Source: a bacterium (GTDB lineage: Bacteria > Bdellovibrionota_G > JALEGL01). Taken from it: DNA of 64,000 nucleotides. A program made the translations under genes and the position numbers. The notes below the pieces were generated by a model. The model saw only the letters and a list, made by a program, of their open reading frames with translations. It had not been told where the DNA came from and did no database searches. Within the stretch, counting starts at the first letter, position 1. Each line of letters opens with the position of its first letter. Below are positions 7,835 to 16,131 of this stretch, one piece after another. The stretch spans positions 303,434 through 367,433 of the forward strand of contig JALEGL010000014.1 in the NCBI GenBank assembly GCA_022763185.1. Reading direction: 5' to 3'.

Positions 7835-8932
7835 ATGAAACAGGCAGCTTTAAGTTCTCCATATTTTAATACATGGACCTATTTAAAAATACTCAATAAT
7901 TCAGGATGCATCAATCAACATGAAGACTGGTTGCTGTATGGGCTTGTAGTTAAGAACAATCAATACACTATAATAAAATTGAGAAACCCAGTTAAAAACC
8001 AGGTTAAGTTGGAGCAGTATGAGGCTGTATTACCTTTTTTTATAAGGTATTATTCTAATGACGATTTTTCTCACGATAATTTTTGTATAAAGTATGTTCA
8101 AGAACATATAAAAACAAGCTACTATCCAAAAGTTCAAGTTTGTTTACCCTATGTGCCGATAGCCGAGGATAAGTTTATTCAACGCAATAAAACCTTAAGT
8201 GTTAATAAAGTATATGAATCTTTATTGCTTTGGGCAGAGCAAAAAAAATACAGTTCAGTGCATGTCACATTACCTTCAAAAAAGGATTATGAAACTTTAA
8301 AAAGTTTAGGGTTCTTTAGTTCAAAAAAACAACTGTGTTACTGGTATAATAAAAATTATCAAGCCTTTGAAGGTTTTTTAGCGGCATTAAAGTCTAAGTA
8401 TCGTTGTCAGATTAAAAAAGAACGCAGTCATATTCATCAAAAAGGCTATCAAAAACAAACTCTGACTGGGGACACTATTAAAAAATTGCACATTGATTGT
8501 TTTTGGCACTTGTTTAAATTGACCCATCACAGAAAACAATGGATCATGTCAAAATTAAACAAAAACTTTTTTTACGAGGCCTGGCAAAGATGTCCTGAAA
8601 ATATTGTTTTACATTTTTTAACGAAAGATCAAGAGACCGTTGCGGTATCATGGGCATTTTTGCATAAAAACATACTCTGCGGAAGATTTTGGGGCAGTCT
8701 TTACGATAAAGACTATATTCACTTTGAAGTAATGTATTATATGTTAATAGACTATGCCATAAAACACAAAGTAAACAGTATAGAGATGGGCTTTGCAAAT
8801 TTACATAAAGTGATCAGAGGCTTTGAGCCAGAGCTAAAGTATAACTTTCATTATTTTTTTAATCACCAGTTAAACAATAGCTCGCACTATAGTTTGCCTG
8901 ATCAAAAAAACTATAAGCGTATTTATTTATGA
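7835..8932 (+). CDS. FemAB-like / GNAT-fold transferase
   Basis: Protein of 365 residues resembling the FemAB-like group of GNAT-fold transferases (peptidoglycan-biogenesis-type). Two halves are visible: an N-terminal part with GLVVKNNQYTIIKL and a CLPYVPIAED segment, and a C-terminal part with VAVSWAFLHKNILCGRFWGS, the family-like core strand pair, then IEMGFANLHKVIRGFEP. Related proteins transfer amino acids or acyl groups onto cell-wall precursors or amino groups. The start has a good AAGGAG at 7818-7823. It is divergently transcribed from the kinase/ligase/racemase operon, which supports a shared pathway. The acceptor and donor are unknown. Confidence 0.65.
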   Translation: MKQAALSSPYFNTWTYLKILNNSGCINQHEDWLLYGLVVKNNQYTIIKLRNPVKNQVKLEQYEAVLPFFIRYYSNDDFSHDNFCIKYVQEHIKTSYYPKVQVCLPYVPIAEDKFIQRNKTLSVNKVYESLLLWAEQKKYSSVHVTLPSKKDYETLKSLGFFSSKKQLCYWYNKNYQAFEGFLAALKSKYRCQIKKERSHIHQKGYQKQTLTGDTIKKLHIDCFWHLFKLTHHRKQWIMSKLNKNFFYEAWQRCPENIVLHFLTKDQETVAVSWAFLHKNILCGRFWGSLYDKDYIHFEVMYYMLIDYAIKHKVNSIEMGFANLHKVIRGFEPELKYNFHYFFNHQLNNSSHYSLPDQKNYKRIYL

Positions 8933-10282
8933 TTATTTTTCAAAATAGGCAATAAGCTCTATATGATAGGTTTGTGGAAACATGTCTAAAGGATCAACTT
9001 GCTTTAAGTGGTAGCCCAGATCAATGAAATGTTTTGCATCTCTTGCAAAGGTTGTGGGGTTGCATGAGACATAGGCAATATGTTTAACATCAAGTTTTTC
9101 AATTTGACTAAAAATAGTTTTATCTAAACCCTTGCGAGGAGGATCTAAGGTTATAGCATCAAAGCGTTCTTCGTTATCGATGACAGTATCTAAAGCCTTA
9201 TTAACGTTATTGTGAATAAAAAATGAATGCTTACTTAGGCCTGTTTGTAAAGCATGCTCTTTTGCACAATCAACAGCATCTTCGTTAACTTCAACCCCCA
9301 GGCTGTAAATTCTATGTTGTGCTAGAGCAAAGCTGAAAAAACCTGCACCACAGTATAAATCTAGGTTCTTTTTTATTTTATTGTTTTGCGCCCAAGTGAC
9401 CATTTTATGGGCCATAGCTTGGGCAATATCAGGGTTGTTTTGCCAAAAAACAAAAGGCCAAACAGCAATATTTTTATTGAATATTTTTTCACTGATTTTT
9501 TCTGGTCCATCCAAATGAACCATGTCCTTACTAAAAGGAGAGAAATGTTTTTCTTTGTTGATTAAACATAGATAAATACTGGTTTTGGGGTTGATCTTGC
9601 ACGTGCTTTGTATCCACTGGGCGGCTTCTTCAATGCTTAAGTCATCAGAAAAACTAAAAATAACAGCTTCACCACGATCAGCAGACCTAAGGGTGATGTA
9701 AAGTAGTTCAGGACAAGCTTGACTGGCCAAGGCATGTTTAAGCGGTGTAATAAGATGATTGATGCTTTGTGATGCTATGGGACATTGGTCAATAGCAATA
9801 AGCTTAGAGTTAATATCCATATAGCCTAAGTTTTTTCCATGCTGAACATGTAAAGTGATTTTATTTCTATAATGGAAAGGTTTGTCGGTCATCAAAGAGC
9901 TTATATTGAGCTCATTTAAATTAGAAAGTTTTTCTAAGCTTTCTCTCACTTGTTTTTGTTTAGCCTCATCTTGAAAGTGTTTGTCTAAATGTTGGTAGTG
10001 ACAGCCGCCACATTGAGAAAAATAAGCACAGTTTGGGTTTTTTCTAAGCTTTGAGGGTGTGTGAATATCATCTATGGTTGCATGCACATGATTTTTTTGC
10101 ACTTGATTTATGGTAACATTAAGACGGTCCCCAGGCGCAGAAAAGGGTACAAAGATATGAGCTCTCCCATCTTCTTTGGAAATACCATTTCCACCATAGG
10201 ATAATGTATCAATTGAAATACCTTTAATTTGATCACCATTTTGCATGCAGGCAGCTATATCAGACTTGATGCCTAAGATCAT
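8933..10282 (-). CDS. 23S rRNA (uracil-5-)-methyltransferase of the RlmD/TrmA type
   Basis: RNA uracil C5 methyltransferase (449 residues). In order: an N-terminal TRAM domain (GISIDTLSYGGNGI onwards), a four-cysteine iron-sulfur site with CGGCHYQHL near residue 92, the SAM-binding LDLYCGAGFF near residue 305, LDPPRKGLD, and the catalytic SCNPTTFARD near the C-terminus. The Fe-S site and TRAM domain favour the RlmD (RumA) group over TrmA. No clear ribosome binding site precedes the ATG at 10282; the next in-frame ATG (10246) would leave the TRAM domain intact and is possible. Its stop abuts the end of the FemAB-like gene, converging on it without a visible terminator. Confidence 0.85.
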   Translation of the reverse strand: MILGIKSDIAACMQNGDQIKGISIDTLSYGGNGISKEDGRAHIFVPFSAPGDRLNVTINQVQKNHVHATIDDIHTPSKLRKNPNCAYFSQCGGCHYQHLDKHFQDEAKQKQVRESLEKLSNLNELNISSLMTDKPFHYRNKITLHVQHGKNLGYMDINSKLIAIDQCPIASQSINHLITPLKHALASQACPELLYITLRSADRGEAVIFSFSDDLSIEEAAQWIQSTCKINPKTSIYLCLINKEKHFSPFSKDMVHLDGPEKISEKIFNKNIAVWPFVFWQNNPDIAQAMAHKMVTWAQNNKIKKNLDLYCGAGFFSFALAQHRIYSLGVEVNEDAVDCAKEHALQTGLSKHSFFIHNNVNKALDTVIDNEERFDAITLDPPRKGLDKTIFSQIEKLDVKHIAYVSCNPTTFARDAKHFIDLGYHLKQVDPLDMFPQTYHIELIAYFEK

Positions 10283-10358
10283 CTATATTCAATAGATGAA
10301 ATGATAAGAAAAGTGGATTTATGCCATTTTTCTTGGGTGGGAGGGCCACAAGCTGCAT

Positions 10359-10491
10359 AAGTTATACTAGCACATCACAAGTATAACTTTAAATCGATCA
10401 AAAACGACGCTTTTTGATCGAGAAGGGAGGCTTTGTATAAGTAACTGTAAGACCTTCGCTCAACAGTTACTAAAGATTCCCACTTATACAA
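10359..10491. repeat. cluster of three inverted repeats in the fbaB leader
   Basis: Three perfect inverted repeats follow one another between the divergent rlmD-like and fbaB genes. First, AAGTTATACT (10359-10368) with AGTATAACTT (10380-10389). Second, CGATCAAAAA (10395-10404) with TTTTTGATCG (10411-10420). Third, a nested pair: GTAACTGT/ACAGTTAC (10441-10448, 10463-10470) inside TTGTATAAGT/ACTTATACAA (10433-10442, 10482-10491). The GTATAA core recurs in the first and last. There is no T-run, so these are not simple terminators. They could be protein-binding operators or a folded 5' leader. Confidence 0.7.
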
Positions 10492-10546
10492 CTAAGAACA
10501 GTAAAAAAATCTTTTGCTGTGAATAACAGTTTGATATGAGACATGA

Positions 10547-11599
10547 ATGAGTTCAATTACAAGCATCCAAGATATTTTACAAAATGAAAGCCACTTACTA
10601 GAGCACCAATGCAAAACCATAAGCAAAGAACTTTTGCATGTACCCAACCCAAATTTTATTGACCAAGTTTGGAGCGGATCAGATAGACCCATCAATGTTT
10701 TGCGAAATTTACAAAGCATGTATGATCATGGTCGATTAAGCAAAACAGGCTATGTTTCTATCTTGCCTGTTGATCAAGGCATAGAGCATTCTGCTGGAGC
10801 GTCCTTTGCCCCTAATCCTATTTATTTTGATCCAGAGAATATTGTTAAGTTGGCCATTGAAGGTGGATGTAATGCGGTAGCAACCACCAGTGGTGTACTG
10901 GGGTCTGTTGCACGCAAGTATGCCCATAAAATTCCATTTATATTGAAAATCAATCACAACGAGCTACTATCTTACCCAAACTCCTATGAGCAAATTATGT
11001 TTGCAGATATTGAACAGGCATACAATATGGGCTGTGCAGGTATTGGGGCCACCATATATTTTGGTTCAGAAGACTCTAACAGGCAAATTGTAGAAGTCAG
11101 TGAAGCTTTTGCCATGGCGCATGAGCTTGGTATGTTTACAGTGCTGTGGTGTTATTTGCGAAACAGCGCGTTTAAAAAAGATAAAGACTATCATGTTGCT
11201 GCAGACTTAACGGCACAAGCCAATCATTTAGGGGTTACCATTCAAGCGGATATCATTAAGCAAAAGATGCCGGAAAATAACGGGGGTTACAATGCCATTG
11301 AATTTGGCAAAACATCACCTATTGTTTACGATCAGCTCAGTTCAGACCATCCGATTGATTTAACCCGCTATCAAGTAGCCAATTGTTATATGGGAAGAGC
11401 CGGTTTGATCAATTCAGGAGGCGCCTCTGGGAATAATGACTTGCATGATGCTGTGAAAACAGCCGTCATCAATAAAAGAGCCGGCGGTATGGGCTTGATC
11501 AGTGGTAGAAAAGCATTCCAAAAACCTATGGATGAGGGTGTGAAACTGCTCAATGCTATTCAAGATGTTTATCTGTGTAAAGAAGTTAGCCTAGCCTAA
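10547..11599 (+). CDS. fbaB: class I fructose-bisphosphate aldolase (DhnA/FbaB type)
   Basis: Schiff-base-forming fructose 1,6-bisphosphate aldolase of glycolysis/gluconeogenesis, 350 residues, the same length as the Escherichia coli FbaB protein. Key segments are [13 protein letters not shown] near residue 72, [11 protein letters not shown] near 134, and [10 protein letters not shown] near 231, whose K238 is the probable Schiff-base lysine. Near the C-terminus [14 protein letters not shown] forms the phosphate-binding loop. The ATG has only a weak ribosome binding site. A structured leader precedes it (10359-10491). No other glycolytic gene is next to it. Confidence 0.92.
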   Translation: MSSITSIQDILQNESHLLEHQCKTISKELLHVPNPNFIDQVWSGSDRPINVLRNLQSMYDHGRLSKTGYVSILPVDQGIEHSAGASFAPNPIYFDPENIVKLAIEGGCNAVATTSGVLGSVARKYAHKIPFILKINHNELLSYPNSYEQIMFADIEQAYNMGCAGIGATIYFGSEDSNRQIVEVSEAFAMAHELGMFTVLWCYLRNSAFKKDKDYHVAADLTAQANHLGVTIQADIIKQKMPENNGGYNAIEFGKTSPIVYDQLSSDHPIDLTRYQVANCYMGRAGLINSGGASGNNDLHDAVKTAVINKRAGGMGLISGRKAFQKPMDEGVKLLNAIQDVYLCKEVSLA

Positions 11600-11617
11600 G
11601 TTATAAAGAAAGTGAAC

Positions 11618-12040
11618 ATGAAAAAAATAGTTTAAAAATCTTTATGCTTGTCTTAGTCACGACAGCAATGAGCTCTTGCGAGGGTTTTAATTTCTTTAAA
11701 AAGAAGCAAGCCAACACTAAAGAACAGCATTAGGGTTACTCTCTTATGAATTTTAAAGGACGTTTGGTTTTTGGGCATGAAGCCCGCATTTTTCAATCTT
11801 GTGGTGAAGACGCCAAAATTTATTGGTTGATTGCTTTTGATGGAAGCGAAGCGATAATGAATGAGCTCGAAAAAAAGTATAGTGCGCTAAAAAAGCACAG
11901 ATGATCCTTATGAAGCGCTTTACGTTGAGTTAAACGCAGCAGTTGCTCCAAAGGCAGAAAGTGGCTTTGCTGCAAATTATTACGGCCTGATGCCTGGTCA
12001 AGTCGTACCAAACTATAGAAAAATTAGCCGATCAATGTGA
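11618..12040 (+). pseudogene. decayed small lipoprotein gene (two frameshifts, one stop)
   Basis: The stretch can be read as one lipoprotein of about 140 residues with three lesions. ATG 11618 begins MKKIV and then hits TAA; one extra T in the run at 11631-11633 would restore a signal peptide ending MSSCEG (lipobox). The frame then meets TAG at 11731-11733, resumes in the same frame with MNFKGRLVFGHEARIFQSCG, and breaks again in the A6 run at 11889-11894. Removing one A gives STDDPYEALYVELNAA and a continuation to TGA at 12038-12040. The conserved look of GHEARIFQSCG and IYWLIAFDG shows it was once a gene. Its family is not recognised with certainty. Confidence 0.6.
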
Positions 12041-12057
12041 TTGATCAGTAATTTTTT
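12030..12057 (+). terminator. weak hairpin with T-run after the decayed gene
   Basis: GATCAAT (12030-12036) pairs with ATTGATC (12040-12046) around a three-base loop, followed after five bases by six T (12052-12057). It lies between converging units, close to the M20 peptidase stop. Confidence 0.35.
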
Positions 12058-12065
12058 GTCCTTTT

Positions 12066-13412
12066 TTATCTACACAGTAAATGTGTAAAGGCATACACAC
12101 CACCTTGCATTTGCTGCCAGGCAAAGGATTCATCTGGACCATGGTAATTATCCTCAGGTAAGCTAATGCCTAAAAAGCCAATTGGTTTTTGAATGATATT
12201 TTGCATGCTGACAATGGCACCAATGGAACCACCTTCTCTTATTTTAACCGGGCGTTTTCCAAAGCCAAACTCAATGGCATCTTCAATTTTAGGAATTAAA
12301 GCAGTTTCTAAGTTACAGCTAAAAGGTTGAGCTGCACGCTCTTTTTCCAAAGTGCAATCTGGGATGATTTGTTTGGCGTAGGCTGCAAACAAGTCATAAA
12401 CTTTATCTGGATCTTGACCTGGAACCACTCTAAAACTAATTTTAGCTTCAGCACGTGGCGGAACAACAGTTTTTACACCTTCACCTTGATAGCCTCCCAC
12501 AATACCATGCACTTCAAACGTAGGTTTTGCCCAAACGGATTCCATAATATCTAAAGCGTTGTCAGATCGTAGACTGGTCAAGCCATGCGCACGCTTAAAG
12601 TAATCAATTGAAAATCCAGATTGAGTATAGCCAGCTTTTTCTTGTTCAGAAATAGGGGTCCATGTGTCTTCAAAACCTGGAATGGTGATATTACCTTGTT
12701 TGTCTACACATTTTGCAATCAAATCTGATAATTCAGATAAAGGGTTTCTAGCTGGGCCACCCGCCATGCCAGAGTGAACATCTTTTGTGCCTACTTCCAA
12801 TCTAACAATAGCCGCTACATTGCCTCTTAAGGACATACTCATGGCAGGCTGAGTATCAGAAGCCCAAATCGTGTCAGAAATAACAATATTATCAGCAGTG
12901 ACTATATTTTTATTCAAGAAATCTTCAAAATTAGGGCTACCAATTTCTTCTTCCAATTCCCAAATAAACTCAACATTGGTTTTACTGCCCAAAGATTTTG
13001 CAATGCTTGCCGCCCACAAAGCTGTCATGGCAGGACCTTTGTCATCAGTGGCGCCTCTTGAATAAAAGCGACCATTATCAAAAGTAAAGTTAAAAGGATC
13101 ACGCGTCCAACCATCTTTCCCTTTTTCAGCTGGTTGAACATCCAAGTGATTGTATATGGCAATGGTCTGTGCTTGTGGGTCATTTTCTATTTTGCCGTAG
13201 ACTACAGGGTTTCCAGAAGTAGGAATGATTTGCGCTTGGCCACCATGTTTTTCAATCAGTTTAACGGCAATTTCCGCTGTTTCTTGTATATAAGGTTTAT
13301 GTGATTGTAGGGCAGAGATAGAGGGTGACTCCACGATTGTTTTATAATCATTGAGTAAATCATCTTTGGTGCTCTCAATATGTTGTGCGATATCTTGTTT
13401 GTTTAAATCCAT
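12066..13412 (-). CDS. M20 family metallopeptidase (dipeptidase type)
   Basis: Zinc-dependent M20 peptidase of 448 residues, most like the dipeptidase/carnosinase group. Metal-site motifs are visible: YNHLDVQP (first histidine and aspartate), RGATDDKGP (bridging aspartate) and ELEEEIGSP (general-base glutamate and metal glutamate). A dimerisation/lid domain follows with KDVHSGMAGGPARNP. The C-terminus carries the last histidine in DNYHGPDE. No signal peptide is visible, so it is cytoplasmic and probably finishes peptide degradation. It is divergent from the HAD phosphatase 52 bases away. Confidence 0.85.
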   Translation of the reverse strand: MDLNKQDIAQHIESTKDDLLNDYKTIVESPSISALQSHKPYIQETAEIAVKLIEKHGGQAQIIPTSGNPVVYGKIENDPQAQTIAIYNHLDVQPAEKGKDGWTRDPFNFTFDNGRFYSRGATDDKGPAMTALWAASIAKSLGSKTNVEFIWELEEEIGSPNFEDFLNKNIVTADNIVISDTIWASDTQPAMSMSLRGNVAAIVRLEVGTKDVHSGMAGGPARNPLSELSDLIAKCVDKQGNITIPGFEDTWTPISEQEKAGYTQSGFSIDYFKRAHGLTSLRSDNALDIMESVWAKPTFEVHGIVGGYQGEGVKTVVPPRAEAKISFRVVPGQDPDKVYDLFAAYAKQIIPDCTLEKERAAQPFSCNLETALIPKIEDAIEFGFGKRPVKIREGGSIGAIVSMQNIIQKPIGFLGISLPEDNYHGPDESFAWQQMQGGVYAFTHLLCR

Positions 13413-13464
13413 GGTTCAAGGTATAAAGTGTATAGTATAAATTTGCAAGATTTAAGGAGTCGCT

Positions 13465-14097
13465 GTGAGCAAGATTGATGGTATTGATAGTCTTATTTTT
13501 GATTTGGATGGAACGCTTTGGGATAGTACAGGTGCTTGTGCAAATACAATCAATCAACAGTTGGAACATAAAAAAATAAATGTTGCACCTGTAAGTCAGC
13601 AAGATGTTGCGGGTGCAATGGGTTTGCCGCACAATGAATATATTGAGAAAGTGTTTGAGAAAGCAACACTTGAAGAAAAAAAAGCCTTAGCCCAACAAGC
13701 ATTTGATCATACCCACATTGGTATGGAAGGCAGTTTGCTTTATGAGGGGGTAGCGCAAGGAATCCATGACCTAAGTGAAAATTATCCTTTGTATATTGTC
13801 AGCAATTGTGAGTCAGGCTATATAGAAAATTTTTTAAATATATCGGGTTTAAAGAGTTATTTTAAAGATTTTGAATGTTGGGGAAACACAGGACAAGAAA
13901 AATATAAAAATATTGAAGCGGTTATTCAAAGAAATAAGCTGCAAAACCCAATCTATATTGGCGATACACAAGGAGACAAAGCAGCTGCGCAAAAAGCAGG
14001 CGTTCCATTTATCGCTGTCAATTATGGTTTTGGCCAAGTTGAAGGTTTGTATACAGCAGATAGTTTTCAACAGATTTTGACCCTGCTGTGCATATAG
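13465..14097 (+). CDS. HAD-superfamily hydrolase (phosphoglycolate-phosphatase-like)
   Basis: HAD phosphatase of 210 residues. Motif I is FDLDGTLWDS at residue 11, with the nucleophile D and the acid D. Motif II is YIVSNCESG near residue 110, and motif IV is YIGDTQGDKAAAQKAG near 167. An alpha-helical C1 cap sits between motifs I and II. The GTG start is supported by AAGGAG at 13454-13459. Substrate cannot be told from sequence. It is a single gene, divergent from the M20 peptidase and converging on the acyl-CoA dehydrogenase. Confidence 0.8.
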   Translation: MSKIDGIDSLIFDLDGTLWDSTGACANTINQQLEHKKINVAPVSQQDVAGAMGLPHNEYIEKVFEKATLEEKKALAQQAFDHTHIGMEGSLLYEGVAQGIHDLSENYPLYIVSNCESGYIENFLNISGLKSYFKDFECWGNTGQEKYKNIEAVIQRNKLQNPIYIGDTQGDKAAAQKAGVPFIAVNYGFGQVEGLYTADSFQQILTLLCI

Positions 14098-14106
14098 AGA
14101 TTATAT

Positions 14107-15252
14107 CTATTTACGGTCAAAGATCTCTCTAGCTATGATTAAGCGTTGAATTTGGCTGGTGCCTTCATAAATTTGAAAAATCTTTGCATCACGCATGAGT
14201 TTTTCTACCGGATACTCTGTGTTAAAGCCATAACCACCAAAAACCTGAACAGCATCAGTTGCTACACGCATTGCAGTGTCCGCGGCAAATGCTTTTGCAT
14301 AAGCTGCCTCAAGGGTGTTTCTTTGCTTGTTATCAATTCTGCTTGCGGCCAACCAAGTTAATAAACGAGCGGCTTCAATGTCTTTGGCCATATCGGCAAT
14401 CATAAAGGCAATGGCCTGATGTTTTGCTATAGGTTTTTTAAAGCTGGTTCTTTGTTTGGCGTACTCAACAGCATACTCCATAGCGGCTCTTGCTAAGCCA
14501 ACAGCGCCCGCAGCAACCAAAGGCCTGCTGTGGTCAAAGGCAGCCATAGCAATCATAAAGCCTTGGCCTTCTTGTCCAATTCTATATTTTTCAGGTACTT
14601 TAACATCATTAAAAGTAATGCCACGTGTATCGGAGCAACGTTGACCCATATTAATTTCTTTTTTACCCACCTCAATGCCGGGTGTATCAGCAGGTACAAT
14701 GAATGCACTCATACCTTTGTGTCCTTGGCTAGCATCAGTGTAAGCCAGAACAAAGTACCAACTGGCTACGGAACCAGAGGTGATCCACATTTTTTGTCCG
14801 TTGATGACATAGTCTGAACCAGTTTTAACAGCTGTGGTTTGTATGCCTTGTACGTCTGAGCCCGCAGCAGGTTCCGTTACACAGTACGCTGCAAACATAA
14901 ATTCTTGAGTTAAAGGAGAAAGAAACTCTTTCTTTTGTTCTTCTGTACCACCGACTAAAATAGGAGCACTCGATAGCATGTTGGCTTCCATAGCAGTTGT
15001 GATGCCTGTGCAGCCGGCACCCGTTTCTTCAGCTATGATACATCCATCTACAACACTTAGGCCTGGGCCTCCAAGATTTTCTGGAATTTGATTGTTCATG
15101 AGACCTGTTTCCCAGGCTTTTTTTAGGATTTCTTTTGGAAATTCTCCTGTTTGATCATGGTGTGCAGCTTTGGGAATAACTTCATTTTGAGTAAATTCTT
15201 TTGCAAGTTGTTTAAGTTGTTCTTGTTCAGGGGTAAGTTGAAAATTGATCAT
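14107..15252 (-). CDS. acyl-CoA dehydrogenase
   Basis: FAD-dependent acyl-CoA dehydrogenase (381 residues, normal length) that oxidises acyl-CoA to trans-2-enoyl-CoA. Signatures seen are [13 protein letters not shown] (flavin/substrate), [13 protein letters not shown], and the C-terminal [20 protein letters not shown]. The segment IYEGTSQIQ contains the likely catalytic glutamate in the position used by short/medium-chain and butyryl-CoA enzymes. No electron-transfer flavoprotein or other beta-oxidation gene is nearby, so its pathway partner is elsewhere. There is no clear ribosome binding site in front of the ATG. Confidence 0.9.
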   Translation of the reverse strand: MINFQLTPEQEQLKQLAKEFTQNEVIPKAAHHDQTGEFPKEILKKAWETGLMNNQIPENLGGPGLSVVDGCIIAEETGAGCTGITTAMEANMLSSAPILVGGTEEQKKEFLSPLTQEFMFAAYCVTEPAAGSDVQGIQTTAVKTGSDYVINGQKMWITSGSVASWYFVLAYTDASQGHKGMSAFIVPADTPGIEVGKKEINMGQRCSDTRGITFNDVKVPEKYRIGQEGQGFMIAMAAFDHSRPLVAAGAVGLARAAMEYAVEYAKQRTSFKKPIAKHQAIAFMIADMAKDIEAARLLTWLAASRIDNKQRNTLEAAYAKAFAADTAMRVATDAVQVFGGYGFNTEYPVEKLMRDAKIFQIYEGTSQIQRLIIAREIFDRK

Positions 15253-15408
15253 GGTTAAATGATGACGCTAATTAAAAACAAAAGCAAGTTTTTAGAAAAA
15301 CTAACTTTCCAAGCTTGTAAACACTTTAAAAATCTAGCCTCTGCTTAATGATCCTATGAGTTAAGAAAACTTTGCTGGAGAGTGTTTTTTTGTTATGTTG
15401 AGCTAATT

Positions 15409-16131
15409 ATGAAAAAAATACATACATTATCAATTGTTTTATTATTGGGGGTAAGCTTGGTTTCTTGTGATCAGATCAAGAATAAGGCTTCTAAAAATGT
15501 TAACCTTACAACAGATAAGGCTAAAAGAAGTTATGCCATTGGCATGCAAGTAGGGAGAACGTTAAAGTCACAAAAAGTGGATTTGGACGTAGACATTATT
15601 GCTGCCGCAATTTCTGATATGCTCGCAGGAAAAGAAGCCAAGATGACTGAAGCGCAGATAAGAGAAACCATGATGGCCATGCGTGAAGATCAACGCAAAA
15701 AAATGGAAGAAGAAAAAGTTAAAAATGCAAAAGCCGGCTCAGAATTTCTTGAGAAAAATAAGGCCAAAGAGGGGGTTGTAACAACAAAGTCTGGATTACA
15801 ATACAAACATATTACAGAAGGCACAGGAGCCTCACCTAAGGAAACCGATAAAGTTAAAGTTCACTATAAAGGTACTTTGATTGATGGTACTGAGTTTGAT
15901 AGCTCCTACAAAAGAAAGCAACCTGCAGAGTTTAATGTTAATCGTGTGATCAAAGGTTGGACGGAAGGTCTCCAACTAATGAAAGTTGGCGGTAAATCTA
16001 TGTTTTATATTCCAGCTGAGTTAGCATACGGAGCAGTGCCAAGACCACAGATTCCTGCAAATTCAGTTTTGGTTTTTGAAGTTGAATTGTTAGATATTTT
16101 AGATGAGCAAAAAAAGCCGAAAACAAAATAA
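15409..16131 (+). CDS. FKBP-type peptidyl-prolyl isomerase lipoprotein
   Basis: Lipoprotein proline isomerase (240 residues). The signal peptide MKKIHTLSIVLLLGVSLVSC ends in a lipobox with C20, so ATG 15409 is the start rather than an earlier in-frame codon at 15382. An FKBP N-terminal helical dimerisation domain (about residues 30-115) is followed by the FKBP domain (from GLQYKHITEGTG, through VHYKGTLIDGTEFDSSY, to FEVELLDI). The residue after C20 is aspartate, which in enterobacteria favours retention in the inner membrane; whether that rule holds here is unknown. It overlaps the PBP1b gene by 29 bases, linking folding of exported proteins to wall synthesis. Confidence 0.88.
   Translation: MKKIHTLSIVLLLGVSLVSCDQIKNKASKNVNLTTDKAKRSYAIGMQVGRTLKSQKVDLDVDIIAAAISDMLAGKEAKMTEAQIRETMMAMREDQRKKMEEEKVKNAKAGSEFLEKNKAKEGVVTTKSGLQYKHITEGTGASPKETDKVKVHYKGTLIDGTEFDSSYKRKQPAEFNVNRVIKGWTEGLQLMKVGGKSMFYIPAELAYGAVPRPQIPANSVLVFEVELLDILDEQKKPKTK

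Noticed and set aside
10343-10358. GG-N10-GC pattern upstream of fbaB
   Set aside because: The sequence GGGCCACAAGCTGC lacks the CA after GG and the TTGC context of sigma-54 promoters.
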